Positions 36,270 to 44,639 of a stretch of 64,000 nt of DNA are shown here, piece after piece (the stretch's first letter is position 1; each line of letters begins with the position of its first letter). The stretch comes from Streptococcus oralis (GTDB lineage Bacteria; Bacillota; Bacilli; Lactobacillales; Streptococcaceae): the NCBI RefSeq assembly GCF_023611505.1, contig NZ_CP097843.1, positions 1,922,001 to 1,986,000 of the forward strand, in the 5' to 3' direction. Below the pieces are notes generated by a model. It searched no databases and was not told the origin of the DNA. It worked only from the letters and a program-made list of their open reading frames with translations. A program made the translations under genes and the position numbers.

Positions 36270-37448
36270 CTAACGTTCAACGATGAGGGCTGTTCCCATC
36301 CCTCCTCCGATACAGAGAGTAGCTAAACCAGTTTTAGCATCACGTTTCATCATCTCATGTACCAGAGTCACTAGGATACGGCAACCTGAAGCCCCAATTG
36401 GGTGACCAAGAGCAATCGCGCCACCATTGACATTGACAATATCGGTATTGAAACCAAGTGTTTTCCCGACCGCACAAGCCTGAGCAGCAAAGGCTTCATT
36501 TGACTCGATCAAGTCAAGATCATCAACTGTCAAATTACCTTTTTCAAGAGCTTTACGGGTCGCATAAATCGGTCCACATCCCATAATCTTAGGATCCAAA
36601 CCTGCACTTGCATACGAACGAATGCGCGCAATGACTGGAAGTCCTAATTCTTCAGCTTTTTCAGCACTCATGACCAAGACAGCCGCCGCCCCGTCATTGA
36701 TACCTGAGGCATTTCCCGCTGTAACAGAACCGTCTTTTTTGAAAACAGGACGCAGCTTAGACAGACTCTCCAAGCTAGCATCTTTTCTAGGAAATTCATC
36801 TGTATCAAAGACGATAGGATCGCCTTTACGTTGAGGAATGACCACCGGAACAATCTCTTCCTTAAAGCGTCCAGATTCTATAGCCGCCACTGCTCGTTTT
36901 TGTGATTCCAAAGCAAGCGCATCTTGATCATCCCGGCTAATACCATATTCTTCTGCCACATTCTCAGCTGTAATCCCCATATGGTATTCGTTAAAGGCAT
37001 CAGACAAACCGTCCTTAATCATGGTATCTACCACTTTCGAATCTCCCATACGGGCACCCCAACGGAAGCTTGGCAAAACATATGGAGCTTGGCTCATGTT
37101 TTCTGCACCACCAGCCACGACAATATCTGCATCTCCGCACTGAATCGCTTGAGCAGCTAACTGCACTGCCTTCAAACCGGAACCACAAACCTTATTAATG
37201 GTAAAGGCTGGTGTAAATTCAGGAAGCCCAGCATGAATACTCATTTGGCGAGCCACGTTTTGACCTAAACCTGCGCCTAGGACATTCCCCATAATCACTT
37301 CATCTACCTGCTCTGGTTTAATATTCGCTTTTTCCAAAGCACTCTTAATTACCAAAGATCCCAAATCAACAGCAGAAACATTCTTCAAGCTCCCGCCAAA
37401 GGAACCTAAAGGTGTTCGCACTGCCGAAACAATAACTACGTCTTTCAT
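36270..37448 (-). CDS. Acetyl-CoA acetyltransferase (thiolase)
   Basis: 392 residues from ATG 37448, since GGAGG lies 5 bp upstream (an ATG 12 bp earlier contains that site). The active-site cysteine is in [11 protein letters not shown] (about residue 88), with [15 protein letters not shown] and the C-terminal [14 protein letters not shown] carrying the catalytic His and second Cys. It cleaves acetoacetyl-CoA to two acetyl-CoA, or runs in reverse. Mevalonate synthesis also uses such an enzyme, but co-transcription with hbd and acd argues for the short-chain acyl pathway. Third gene of its operon, 18 bp after hbd. Confidence 0.92.
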   Translation of the reverse strand: MKDVVIVSAVRTPLGSFGGSLKNVSAVDLGSLVIKSALEKANIKPEQVDEVIMGNVLGAGLGQNVARQMSIHAGLPEFTPAFTINKVCGSGLKAVQLAAQAIQCGDADIVVAGGAENMSQAPYVLPSFRWGARMGDSKVVDTMIKDGLSDAFNEYHMGITAENVAEEYGISRDDQDALALESQKRAVAAIESGRFKEEIVPVVIPQRKGDPIVFDTDEFPRKDASLESLSKLRPVFKKDGSVTAGNASGINDGAAAVLVMSAEKAEELGLPVIARIRSYASAGLDPKIMGCGPIYATRKALEKGNLTVDDLDLIESNEAFAAQACAVGKTLGFNTDIVNVNGGAIALGHPIGASGCRILVTLVHEMMKRDAKTGLATLCIGGGMGTALIVER

Positions 37449-37466
37449 GACTACCTCCATCAGTGT

Positions 37467-38312
37467 CTAGTAAGTAAAGAAGCCTTCTTTTGTCTTCCGT
37501 CCCAATTTTCCTGCTTCGACCATTTTCTTAAGAAGAGGGGCAGGACGGTATTTTTGATCACCAAACCCTTGGTTTAGGACGCCCATAATAGCCAAACAAA
37601 CATCCAATCCAATCAAGTCAGCAAGAGCTAAAGGTCCAATAGGATGATTTGCACCAAGCTTCATCGCTTCATCGATTTCCTCGGCACTAGCCACTCCTTC
37701 ACCTAGAATGTAAATGGCTTCATTGATCATAGGAATCAAAATTCTGTTCACAACAAAACCATAAGAATCTTTAACATCAACTGGTGTTTTACCAATTTTC
37801 ACTGTCAATTCACGAACCGCCTGAACCACTTCTTCTGAAGTCTGCAAGGCCTTAATAACCTCTACAAGTTTCATGATTGGGGCAGGATTAAAGAAGTGCA
37901 TTCCAATCACGCGCTCCTGATGTTTAGTAGCAGCAGCTATATCCGTGATTGACAAAGAGGATGTGTTTGATGCTAAGATAGTTTTAGGATCTGTCAATTC
38001 ATCCAATTGTTTGAAAATATTCAACTTAATCTCACGGTTCTCAGTTGCAGCTTCAATCACCAATTGGACTTGTTTCGCATCTTCATATGAAACAGATGGA
38101 AGCAAATTGGCCAATACCTGATCCTTCTCATCCGCAGACATCCGTCCTTTTTCAACTGAACGTTCCAATTGTTTTGTGATATTATTCAAGCCTCTTTGAA
38201 CAAATTCTTCTTTAATATCGTTTAAGTAAACTGTAAAACCAGCCTGAGCAAATACTTGAGCAATTCCGCTTCCCATTTGACCAGAACCAATAATCATCAC
38301 CTTAGATATCAT
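37467..38312 (-). CDS. hbd: 3-hydroxybutyryl-CoA dehydrogenase
   Basis: 281 residues. The NAD(P)-binding fold starts GSGQMGSGIAQVFAQAGF (residues 9-26). The signature GMHFFNPAPIMKLVEVI contains the catalytic His, and NRILIPMINEAI and GANHPIGPLALADLIGLD follow in the C-terminal dimer domain. It interconverts 3-hydroxybutyryl-CoA and acetoacetyl-CoA. It is 83 bp downstream of the acyl-CoA dehydrogenase gene. Confidence 0.93.
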   Translation of the reverse strand: MISKVMIIGSGQMGSGIAQVFAQAGFTVYLNDIKEEFVQRGLNNITKQLERSVEKGRMSADEKDQVLANLLPSVSYEDAKQVQLVIEAATENREIKLNIFKQLDELTDPKTILASNTSSLSITDIAAATKHQERVIGMHFFNPAPIMKLVEVIKALQTSEEVVQAVRELTVKIGKTPVDVKDSYGFVVNRILIPMINEAIYILGEGVASAEEIDEAMKLGANHPIGPLALADLIGLDVCLAIMGVLNQGFGDQKYRPAPLLKKMVEAGKLGRKTKEGFFTY

Positions 38313-38395
38313 TATTTTCTCCTTCTTATTCTACAAAAATCCAGTGCATGAAGCAAGGACGATTGAACAAAAATCCTTCAATCGCCCTCCTGACA

Positions 38396-39604
38396 TTAAA
38401 CAAAGGCACCTAGTCCAGTAATCTCACGACCAACAATCAAGGCATTCACTTCGTGTGAACCTTCATAGGTATAGATTGATTCAGCATCTGCAAAGAAACG
38501 AGCAACGTCTGTCTCAAGCGTAATACCATTACCTCCGCAAGTTTCACGAGCAAGGGCAACTGTTTCACGCATCACCAAGGAATTGTGCATCTTAGCAAGA
38601 GCCGAGTTAAGCATCAATTCATTACCTTTCTCTTGCATCTCAGCAATACGAGTTGAATAAGCAATAACTGCTACAGCATTTGCCTGCATACGAGCCAATT
38701 TTTCTTGAACAATTTGGAATTTGGCAATTGGACGTTTGAACTGTTCACGATCTTTAGCATATTTAAGAGCTGCTACATAAGATCCACAAGTCACTCCCAT
38801 AGCAATGTGAGCAACGTCCGCACGAGTGAAGGTCAAGATGCGGGCTACATCACCAAAACCATTGATATTTACCAAACGGTCTGAATCTGGAACCTCTACA
38901 TTCTTCATAGTAATATGGCCATTGCGGACACAACGAAGAGCAATCTTATGTGGGATTGGTTCTGCATGATATCCAGGAGCTCCCTTACGAACGATAAAGC
39001 ATTTCACCTTGCCATCCGCAACATCACGAGCAAATACAGGAACAACGTCTGCAGTGTCTGAACCACCAATCCAGCGTTTTTCACCATTTAGAATCCACTT
39101 GTCTCCAACACGTTCTGCAGTAGTTGCAAGTCCTCCAGCAATATCAGAACCTGAAAGAGGTTCAGTTAAAGCGAAGCAACCTTGCCAATCAAATGCAGCT
39201 AGTTTTGGAAGAAATTCTTTTTGTTGACGCTCATCACCACCCAAGAGAATTGTGTTGTAGCAAAGTCCGCCATGAACGGTGTAGAATGTTGCCATAGAAG
39301 CATCGAAGCGAGCAAGTTCAAGATACAAGAAGGCAATATAAAGTTCAGATGGTTTCCAGCTACCTTCACGTCCCTCAAACAATTTTGGATTGTTCATAAT
39401 TTGAGCGCCCTTAGCCACAGCATAGAATTCTTCAAAAGGAAAATCAGGTTTTTCCCAGTATTCATTAATAACTGGACGGAGATATTTCTCAATCAAACGG
39501 CGAGTTTCTTGTAAAACCTCTGCTTCTCCCAAAGTTAGACCATCCGCATAGTGAAAAAGGTCCTCAGGATATAGTTCGCGTAAAATTTCTTCTTTTGTTG
39601 CCAT
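38396..39604 (-). CDS. Acyl-CoA dehydrogenase, glutaryl-CoA dehydrogenase/ACX4-like
   Basis: 402 residues from ATG 39604 (AAAGGAG 8 bp upstream; the ATG six bases earlier is too close). FAD and substrate motifs are intact: CFALTEPLSGSDIAGGL, WILNGEKRWIGGSDTADV, DREQFKRPIAKFQIVQEKLA and CGGNGITLETDVARFFADAES. The catalytic glutamate is in YTYEGSHEVNALIVGREITG. The YEGSHxxNALIxGRxITG form is closest to glutaryl-CoA dehydrogenases and the related short-chain acyl-CoA oxidases. If it is an oxidase it would make H2O2 and need no electron-transfer flavoprotein. First gene of its operon. Confidence 0.88.
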   Translation of the reverse strand: MATKEEILRELYPEDLFHYADGLTLGEAEVLQETRRLIEKYLRPVINEYWEKPDFPFEEFYAVAKGAQIMNNPKLFEGREGSWKPSELYIAFLYLELARFDASMATFYTVHGGLCYNTILLGGDERQQKEFLPKLAAFDWQGCFALTEPLSGSDIAGGLATTAERVGDKWILNGEKRWIGGSDTADVVPVFARDVADGKVKCFIVRKGAPGYHAEPIPHKIALRCVRNGHITMKNVEVPDSDRLVNINGFGDVARILTFTRADVAHIAMGVTCGSYVAALKYAKDREQFKRPIAKFQIVQEKLARMQANAVAVIAYSTRIAEMQEKGNELMLNSALAKMHNSLVMRETVALARETCGGNGITLETDVARFFADAESIYTYEGSHEVNALIVGREITGLGAFV

Positions 39605-39627
39605 AGTCATGACTCCTTTAATTGTTA

Positions 39628-39641
39628 TAAGAGCGCTTACA
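39628..39641. promoter_or_regulatory. cre-like site at the acyl-CoA dehydrogenase operon
   Basis: Minus strand TGTAAGCGCTCTTA, 13 of 14 matches to the cre consensus, in the leader about 25 bp before the start codon. Confidence 0.6.
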
Positions 39642-39671
39642 TTTTTGTATTCGCTATTTGTTGACAACCCC

Positions 39672-39701
39672 ATTCTATCCCTTAGGATATTATTTTGTCT
39701 A
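39672..39701 (-). promoter_or_regulatory. Promoter of the acyl-CoA dehydrogenase/hbd/thiolase operon
   Basis: -35 TAGACA (39696-39701), 18-bp spacer, -10 TAGAAT (39672-39677). The -35 sits in GTCTACTTAAT (plus strand), a string shared with the crotonase promoter. Confidence 0.55.
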
Positions 39702-39720
39702 CTTAATAAATATAAACACC

Positions 39721-39745
39721 CCTATAAGTTCAGATTATAGGGGCC
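39721..39745. promoter_or_regulatory. Palindromic activator site, copy 2 (probable LysR box)
   Basis: CCCCTATAA-GTTCAGA-TTATAGGGG, centred about 68 bp upstream of the predicted start. It shares CCTATAAGTTCA--TTATAGG with copy 1. Confidence 0.65.
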
Positions 39746-39801
39746 GATTCTGACTGTTTTATCAAGGATTTCCTCGTTTTTCTACTTACTTATAGGCACA
39801 A

Positions 39802-39832
39802 GAAAAAGTGGTTTACAAATCAGTAAACCACT
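39802..39832 (-). terminator. Terminator of hpf
   Basis: Perfect stem AGTGGTTTAC / GTAAACCACT with a 6-nt loop, then TTTTTC on the minus strand. Confidence 0.8.
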
Positions 39833-39851
39833 CTTATTAGTTATTTCAATT

Positions 39852-40400
39852 TTATGATTCTTTTACTTCGAGCAAACCAACCTCACCATCTTCACGACGA
39901 TACAAAACATTTGTTGTTTGATCTTCTACATCTACATAGATAAAGAAATCATGTCCCAATAAATCCATTTGAAGAAGCGCTTCTTCTAAATCCATTGGCT
40001 TCAAATCAATTTGTTTTGAACGAACGACTTTGGGTTGCACAACATCTGCATCTTCAACTAGAGCATCTGTAAAGAGTTGACTTGTCGCAACTTTATTTTT
40101 ATTCTTACGTTCGATTTTAGTTTTATTTTTACGAATCTGACGTTCAATTTTATCTGTTACAAGATCGATAGAACCATACATATCTTGAGAAACATCTTCT
40201 GCACGAAGAGTAATAGATCCAAGTGGAATCGTTACTTCAACCTTTGCTGTTTTCTCACGGTAAACTTTCAAATTCACACGTGCATCTAACTCTTGCTCAG
40301 GTTGGAAATACTTTTCGATCTTTTCGAGTTTAGAAACTACATAATCACGAATTGCTTCTGTTACTTCTAGGTTTTCACCACGGATACTATATTTAATCAT
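39852..40400 (-). CDS. hpf: Long-form ribosome hibernation promoting factor
   Basis: 182 residues. The N-terminal S30AE domain (MIKYSIRGENLEVTEAIRDYVVSKLEKIEKYF...) binds the decoding region of resting 30S subunits. A linker rich in Lys/Asn follows. The C-terminal domain (VVRSKQIDLKPMDLEEALLQMDLLGHDFFIYVD...) dimerises to make 100S ribosomes. The promoter overlaps a cre-like site, which suggests control by carbon supply. It sits just downstream of the competence gene comFC, as in many streptococci. Confidence 0.95.
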   Translation of the reverse strand: MIKYSIRGENLEVTEAIRDYVVSKLEKIEKYFQPEQELDARVNLKVYREKTAKVEVTIPLGSITLRAEDVSQDMYGSIDLVTDKIERQIRKNKTKIERKNKNKVATSQLFTDALVEDADVVQPKVVRSKQIDLKPMDLEEALLQMDLLGHDFFIYVDVEDQTTNVLYRREDGEVGLLEVKES

Positions 40401-40441
40401 ATAAGTACCTTCTTTCTAAACAATTTTGTTTTTCTAACTTT

Positions 40442-40470
40442 ATTATAACGCTTTCATTTTCATTTTGCAA
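40442..40470 (-). promoter_or_regulatory. hpf promoter with overlapping cre-like site
   Basis: -35 TTGCAA (40465-40470), 17-bp spacer, -10 TATAAT (40442-40447). The minus-strand TGAAAGCGTTATAA (40443-40456) matches cre at 13 of 14 positions and covers the -10 box. Confidence 0.6.
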
Positions 40471-40479
40471 ATTTTTTCC

Positions 40480-41142
40480 TCATCTTACAAGGGAAAAAGT
40501 TTTAACATCCAAAGCACCTGCTTCTTCCAAAAGTCGTTTCACACGATTGACAGTAGCCCCTGTTGTATAGATGTCATCAATCAGCAAAATCTTCTTAGGA
40601 AGTGAGATTCCATCTTTAATAAAAAATGGAATTTCAGTAGCCAACCTTTCCAAACGGCTTTTAGAAGAACTAGCGCTCTCTTCTCTTTTTCCTAATATAT
40701 CTTTAAAAGAAAAGCCTGCTGCCTCAACCAAACCCTCGACTTGGTTGAACCCCCTCTCAAGCAATCTTCCAGGACTTAGGGGAATTACAACAAATTGATA
40801 ACCTTTATACTTTTTCAGCTCCTCAGCAAGAACAGAAGCAAAAACTTTTCTAAGCAAAAAATCGCCATCAAACTTATAGCGACTGAAAAAGTCTTTCATA
40901 GCTTGATTATAGGTAAAGATTGCCTTATGATCAACACGAACTCCTTCTTTACACCAAAATTTACAATCTTGACACTTAGTTGACGACCTTGTTTTCATAC
41001 AGTTTGGACAATGATCTTCACCAATCTTCTCAAAAGTAGAATCACAAGCTAAGCAAAGATAACTGCTCTCATTCTTCAAAAAGAAAAGACTACTAAAAGT
41101 CAGCTCACTCTTTGTAGTCTGGCCACATAGTAAACAGTTCAT
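40480..41142 (-). CDS. comFC: ComFC, competence phosphoribosyltransferase-like protein
   Basis: 220 residues. The N-terminal zinc-binding part has three cysteine pairs (CLLC, CLAC, CPNC and CQDC). The C-terminal phosphoribosyltransferase domain has the PRPP loop ILLIDDIYTTGATVNR. ComFC cooperates with ComFA during uptake of transforming DNA. The 4-bp overlap with comFA (ATGA) shows a late-competence operon. Confidence 0.93.
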   Translation of the reverse strand: MNCLLCGQTTKSELTFSSLFFLKNESSYLCLACDSTFEKIGEDHCPNCMKTRSSTKCQDCKFWCKEGVRVDHKAIFTYNQAMKDFFSRYKFDGDFLLRKVFASVLAEELKKYKGYQFVVIPLSPGRLLERGFNQVEGLVEAAGFSFKDILGKREESASSSKSRLERLATEIPFFIKDGISLPKKILLIDDIYTTGATVNRVKRLLEEAGALDVKTFSLVR

Positions 41143-42437
41143 AATCTCGCCTCCTTGTTCATCTGCTTGATTTCCTTGATTGCCTTCTTGATGGAAGTAT
41201 TTAATCCATCATGAAAGAAGAGCAACTCACCAGTTGGTCTGTCCATACTACGCCCAACTCGACCACCAATCTGAATTAAACTAGACTTGGTAATGAGTTG
41301 ATGATTAGCTTCTACTACGAAAACATCCACACAAGGGAAGGTAACCCCGCGTTCCAATATTGTTGTACTAATCAGTATTGTCAGTTCTCCATCTCGAAAA
41401 GCTTGCACCTGCTCTAATCGGTCTTCTGTGACAGAAGATACAAAACCGATATTCTCATCTGGGAAATGCACCTGTAGTATTTCTTTTAGTTTTTCGCCTT
41501 TCTTAATCTCTGATGCAAAAATCAGTAAGGGGTAACCTGTTCTTCTCTGTTTCTCAATGTAGGTCTTTAACTTGGATGACAACTGACTTTTCTCTAAACA
41601 GCGATTAAAATCTGATAACCAGACAGGTTTGGGAACAATCAAAGGATTTCCATGAAACCGTCTCGGCAAGCTTAATTGTTTTAATTCTCCTGTGCGAACC
41701 TTCCTATCTAACTCATCTGTAGAAGTTGCTGTAAGGAATATCCTTAATCCATCCTCCTTTACACTATTCTTTACAGCATAGTAAAGTATAGTATTGTCAA
41801 TATAGGGAAAGGCATCTACCTCATCCACTATCAGCAAGTCAAAAGCATGATAAAATTTTAACAGCTGATGAGTCGTTGCAACAACTAGTGGTGTTCGAAA
41901 ATAGGGTTCTGACTCACCATGAAGTAGTGCTATCTCACAAGCAAAGTCATTCTGTAGTCGTTTATACAGCTCCAAACACACATCGATTCGAGGGCTGGCC
42001 AAACAAACTGCACCACCTTCATCAATCACTTTGGCCACAACCTGATAAATCATCTCCGTCTTTCCAGCTCCTGTTACAGCATGAACTAAAGTCGGTTCCT
42101 TCTTTTTAACTGCTCGGATCAATCCCTCTGACACCTTTTCCTGAAAAGGGGTTAACTGACCACGCCATTTGAGAACATCTTGCTTAGGAAAATCTTCCTG
42201 CGGAAAATGGTATAATGCTTGATCACTCCTGACTCGCTTCATCAGTAAACACTCCCTGCAATAGTAGGCACCGATAGGCAAATACCATTCCTCTAGAATC
42301 GTACTATTACAACGTTGACAAAGCAATTTTCCCTTCTCTTTTCTCATTGCCGGCAGTTTCACCGCCATCTGTCGTTCCTCTTCAGTTAATTCTTTCTCAG
42401 TAAACAAGCGACCGAGGTAATTTGGATTTACTTTCAT
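41139..42437 (-). CDS. comFA: ComFA, DNA-uptake ATPase/helicase
   Basis: 432 residues. A four-cysteine zinc finger (CQRCNSTILEEWYLPIGAYYCREC, about 40-63) precedes a superfamily 2 motor with Walker A AVTGAGKTEM, DEVD box LLIVDEVDAFPY, motif III LTATST and motif VI QIGGRVGRSMDR. It helps pull single-stranded DNA into the cytoplasm. The SigX cin-box lies only 7 bp from the ATG and there is no Shine-Dalgarno, so the competence transcript is probably leaderless. Confidence 0.95.
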   Translation of the reverse strand: MKVNPNYLGRLFTEKELTEEERQMAVKLPAMRKEKGKLLCQRCNSTILEEWYLPIGAYYCRECLLMKRVRSDQALYHFPQEDFPKQDVLKWRGQLTPFQEKVSEGLIRAVKKKEPTLVHAVTGAGKTEMIYQVVAKVIDEGGAVCLASPRIDVCLELYKRLQNDFACEIALLHGESEPYFRTPLVVATTHQLLKFYHAFDLLIVDEVDAFPYIDNTILYYAVKNSVKEDGLRIFLTATSTDELDRKVRTGELKQLSLPRRFHGNPLIVPKPVWLSDFNRCLEKSQLSSKLKTYIEKQRRTGYPLLIFASEIKKGEKLKEILQVHFPDENIGFVSSVTEDRLEQVQAFRDGELTILISTTILERGVTFPCVDVFVVEANHQLITKSSLIQIGGRVGRSMDRPTGELLFFHDGLNTSIKKAIKEIKQMNKEARL

Positions 42438-42444
42438 ACTTTAA

Positions 42445-42452
42445 TATTCGTA
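42445..42452 (-). promoter_or_regulatory. cin-box (SigX/ComX promoter) of comFA-comFC
   Basis: Exact TACGAATA on the minus strand. It is 7 bp from the comFA ATG. Confidence 0.9.
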
Positions 42453-42481
42453 AAAATCTCGCACTTTAGGTATTTTTTTAG

Positions 42482-42487
42482 TACAAT
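42482..42487 (+). promoter_or_regulatory. -10 box of yigZ, probable leaderless start
   Basis: TACAAT is separated from the yigZ ATG (42494) by six bases, with no Shine-Dalgarno. It is divergent from the cin-box 30 bp away. Confidence 0.5.
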
Positions 42488-42493
42488 TAAATC

Positions 42494-43129
42494 ATGGAAT
42501 TTAGAACAATTAAAGAGGATGGCCAAGTCCAAGAAGAAATCAAAAAATCCCGCTTTATCTGTCATGCAAAGCGTGTCCATAGCGAAGAAGAAGCTCGTGA
42601 CTTTATCACTGCTATCAAAAAAGAACACTACAAAGCCACCCATAACTGCTCTGCTTTTATTGTAGGGGAACGCAGTGAGATCAAGCGTACGAGTGATGAT
42701 GGCGAGCCTAGTGGTACTGCTGGAGTCCCTATGCTTGGCGTCTTAGAAAATCATAATCTTACGAATGTCTGCGTAGTAGTTACTCGCTACTTTGGGGGGA
42801 TTAAGTTAGGCGCTGGAGGTTTGATTCGTGCTTACGCAGGAAGTGTAGCCTTGGCTGTCAAAGAAATAGGCATTATTGAAATCAAAGAGCAAGCTGGCAT
42901 AGCCATTCAGATGTCTTACGCTCAGTATCAAGAATATAGCAATTTTCTTAGAGAACATAAACTCACGGAAATCGAGACAAACTTTACAGATCAAATCAAT
43001 ACCATAATTTATGTTGATAAGGAAGAGAAAGAAAATATCAAGTCTGCTCTTGTAGAGTTTTTTAATGGAAAGGTTACTTTAACGGATCAAGGTTTACGAG
43101 AAGTTGAAGTTCCTGTAAACTTAGTGTAA
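42494..43129 (+). CDS. yigZ: YigZ/IMPACT-family protein
   Basis: 211 residues. The N-terminal UPF0029/IMPACT domain has KKSRFICHAKRVHSEEEA, ATHNCSAFIVG, SDDGEPSGTAGVPML and VTRYFGGIKLGAGGLIRAY; the C-terminal DUF1949 domain follows. Members bind nucleic acid or ribosomes and may rescue translation under stress, but the exact role is open. It is divergent from comFA, which is the usual streptococcal arrangement. Confidence 0.9.
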   Translation: MEFRTIKEDGQVQEEIKKSRFICHAKRVHSEEEARDFITAIKKEHYKATHNCSAFIVGERSEIKRTSDDGEPSGTAGVPMLGVLENHNLTNVCVVVTRYFGGIKLGAGGLIRAYAGSVALAVKEIGIIEIKEQAGIAIQMSYAQYQEYSNFLREHKLTEIETNFTDQINTIIYVDKEEKENIKSALVEFFNGKVTLTDQGLREVEVPVNLV

Positions 43130-43144
43130 ACAAAGGAGAAATAC

Positions 43145-43588
43145 ATGGCGTTTGGGAAATTTATTCAAGGACTTGCTGGTAACTTCAGCGAGCAAAACAA
43201 AGAAGCTCTTATCAAAGAATATGGTCAATACCTACTAGAGAATGAAGAAATCCAAAGTGGATATAAGCTCATTCGCGACGCAATCATCTTTACAAATATT
43301 CGTATCATCTTTACAGATAAGCAAGGCGCTACTGGTCGCAAGATGTCTGTTAAGTCACTCTTTTTGATGAACATTGTCAACGTTGAAATGGAAACTGCGG
43401 GAGCAGGTATAGACGATAGTGAGATTACGATCACTTATTTAGAGAATGTCTTTCTAAAAGCACATAATGAGCATTTTAGTTACCACAAATTTGAATTTCC
43501 TAAGAAAACGGATATTCTTCCCCTTTACACCTATTTACTAGAACTTGCTTATCACAATCGATTGAAAATTAATGGCTTAAACCTTTGA
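43145..43588 (+). CDS. Bacterial PH-domain (YvbH-like) protein
   Basis: 147 residues. The sequence IRDAIIFTNIRIIFTDKQGATGRKMSVKSLFLMNIVNVEMETAGAGIDDSEITI is the beta-rich bacterial pleckstrin-homology fold of YvbH-like proteins. No membrane span or signal peptide. It lies 15 bp after yigZ with AAAGGAG upstream and ends before a terminator. Function unknown. Confidence 0.8.
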   Translation: MAFGKFIQGLAGNFSEQNKEALIKEYGQYLLENEEIQSGYKLIRDAIIFTNIRIIFTDKQGATGRKMSVKSLFLMNIVNVEMETAGAGIDDSEITITYLENVFLKAHNEHFSYHKFEFPKKTDILPLYTYLLELAYHNRLKINGLNL

Positions 43589-43594
43589 TATAAA

Positions 43595-43618
43595 AAAATC
43601 CTATCACTTCGATAGGAT
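43595..43618 (+). terminator. Terminator after the PH-domain gene
   Basis: AATCCTATC / GATAGGATT stem with a 5-nt loop, then TTCTATATTTT. Confidence 0.75.
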
Positions 43619-43626
43619 TTCTATAT

Positions 43627-43655
43627 TTTACAAATAGCCTAGAGCACGTTATACT
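43627..43655 (+). promoter_or_regulatory. cysK promoter
   Basis: -35 TTTACA (43627-43632), 17-bp spacer, -10 TATACT (43650-43655), 30 bp upstream of the ATG. Confidence 0.7.
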
Positions 43656-43684
43656 AGTATCATCTTATACAAAGAGGTACATCT

Positions 43685-44611
43685 ATGACTATTTATAACA
43701 ATATCACTGAACTAATCGGACAAACACCGATTGTTAAACTTAACAACATTGTTCCAGAGGGTGCTGCAGACGTCTATGTTAAACTAGAAGCTTTTAACCC
43801 TGGATCGTCAGTAAAAGACCGTATTGCCCTTAGTATGATTGAAAAAGCAGAACAAGATGGTATTCTAAAACCAGGTGCTACTATTGTTGAAGCAACAAGT
43901 GGAAACACTGGTATCGGTCTTTCATGGGTTGGTGCTGCTAAAGGATATAAAGTTGTTATCGTCATGCCTGAAACGATGAGTGTGGAACGACGCAAGATTA
44001 TCCAAGCCTATGGTGCTGAACTCGTCCTCACTCCTGGTAGCGAAGGAATGAAAGGGGCTATTGCCAAAGCTCAGGAAATCGCTGCTGAACGTGATGGCTT
44101 CCTTCCACTCCAATTTAATAATCCAGCTAATCCAGAAGTGCACGAAAGAACAACAGGAGCTGAAATACTAGCTGCTTTCGGTTCTGATGGACTAGATGCT
44201 TTTGTAGGTGGTGTTGGTACTGGTGGAACGATCTCAGGTGTTTCTCACGCTCTTAAAGCAGCAAATTCAAACATTCAAGTTTATGCGGTTGAGGCAGACG
44301 AGTCAGCTATCTTATCTGGTGAAAAACCAGGACCTCACAAAATTCAAGGTATCTCAGCTGGATTTATTCCTGAAACACTTGATACAAAGGCCTATGATGG
44401 TATCGTCCGCGTAACGTCAGATGATGCTCTAGCACTTGGACGTGAAATTGGTGGAAAAGAAGGCTTCCTTGTTGGGATTTCTTCAGCTGCAGCAATTTAC
44501 GGGGCAATTGAGGTTGCCAAGAAATTAGGTACAGGGAAGAAAGTCCTTGCTTTAGCACCAGATAACGGCGAACGTTATTTGTCTACAGCACTCTATGAAT
44601 TTGAAGTGTAG
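43685..44611 (+). CDS. cysK: Cysteine synthase A (O-acetylserine sulfhydrylase)
   Basis: 308 residues. The pyridoxal-phosphate lysine is in [12 protein letters not shown] (about residue 41), the substrate loop is [20 protein letters not shown], and the phosphate-binding [11 protein letters not shown] is present. It converts O-acetylserine and sulfide to cysteine. Transcribed alone, between a terminator and the IS-remnant zone. Confidence 0.95.
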   Translation: MTIYNNITELIGQTPIVKLNNIVPEGAADVYVKLEAFNPGSSVKDRIALSMIEKAEQDGILKPGATIVEATSGNTGIGLSWVGAAKGYKVVIVMPETMSVERRKIIQAYGAELVLTPGSEGMKGAIAKAQEIAAERDGFLPLQFNNPANPEVHERTTGAEILAAFGSDGLDAFVGGVGTGGTISGVSHALKAANSNIQVYAVEADESAILSGEKPGPHKIQGISAGFIPETLDTKAYDGIVRVTSDDALALGREIGGKEGFLVGISSAAAIYGAIEVAKKLGTGKKVLALAPDNGERYLSTALYEFEV

Positions 44612-44639
44612 CCTCCTAAATGCACTTAGCCCTTATTGG

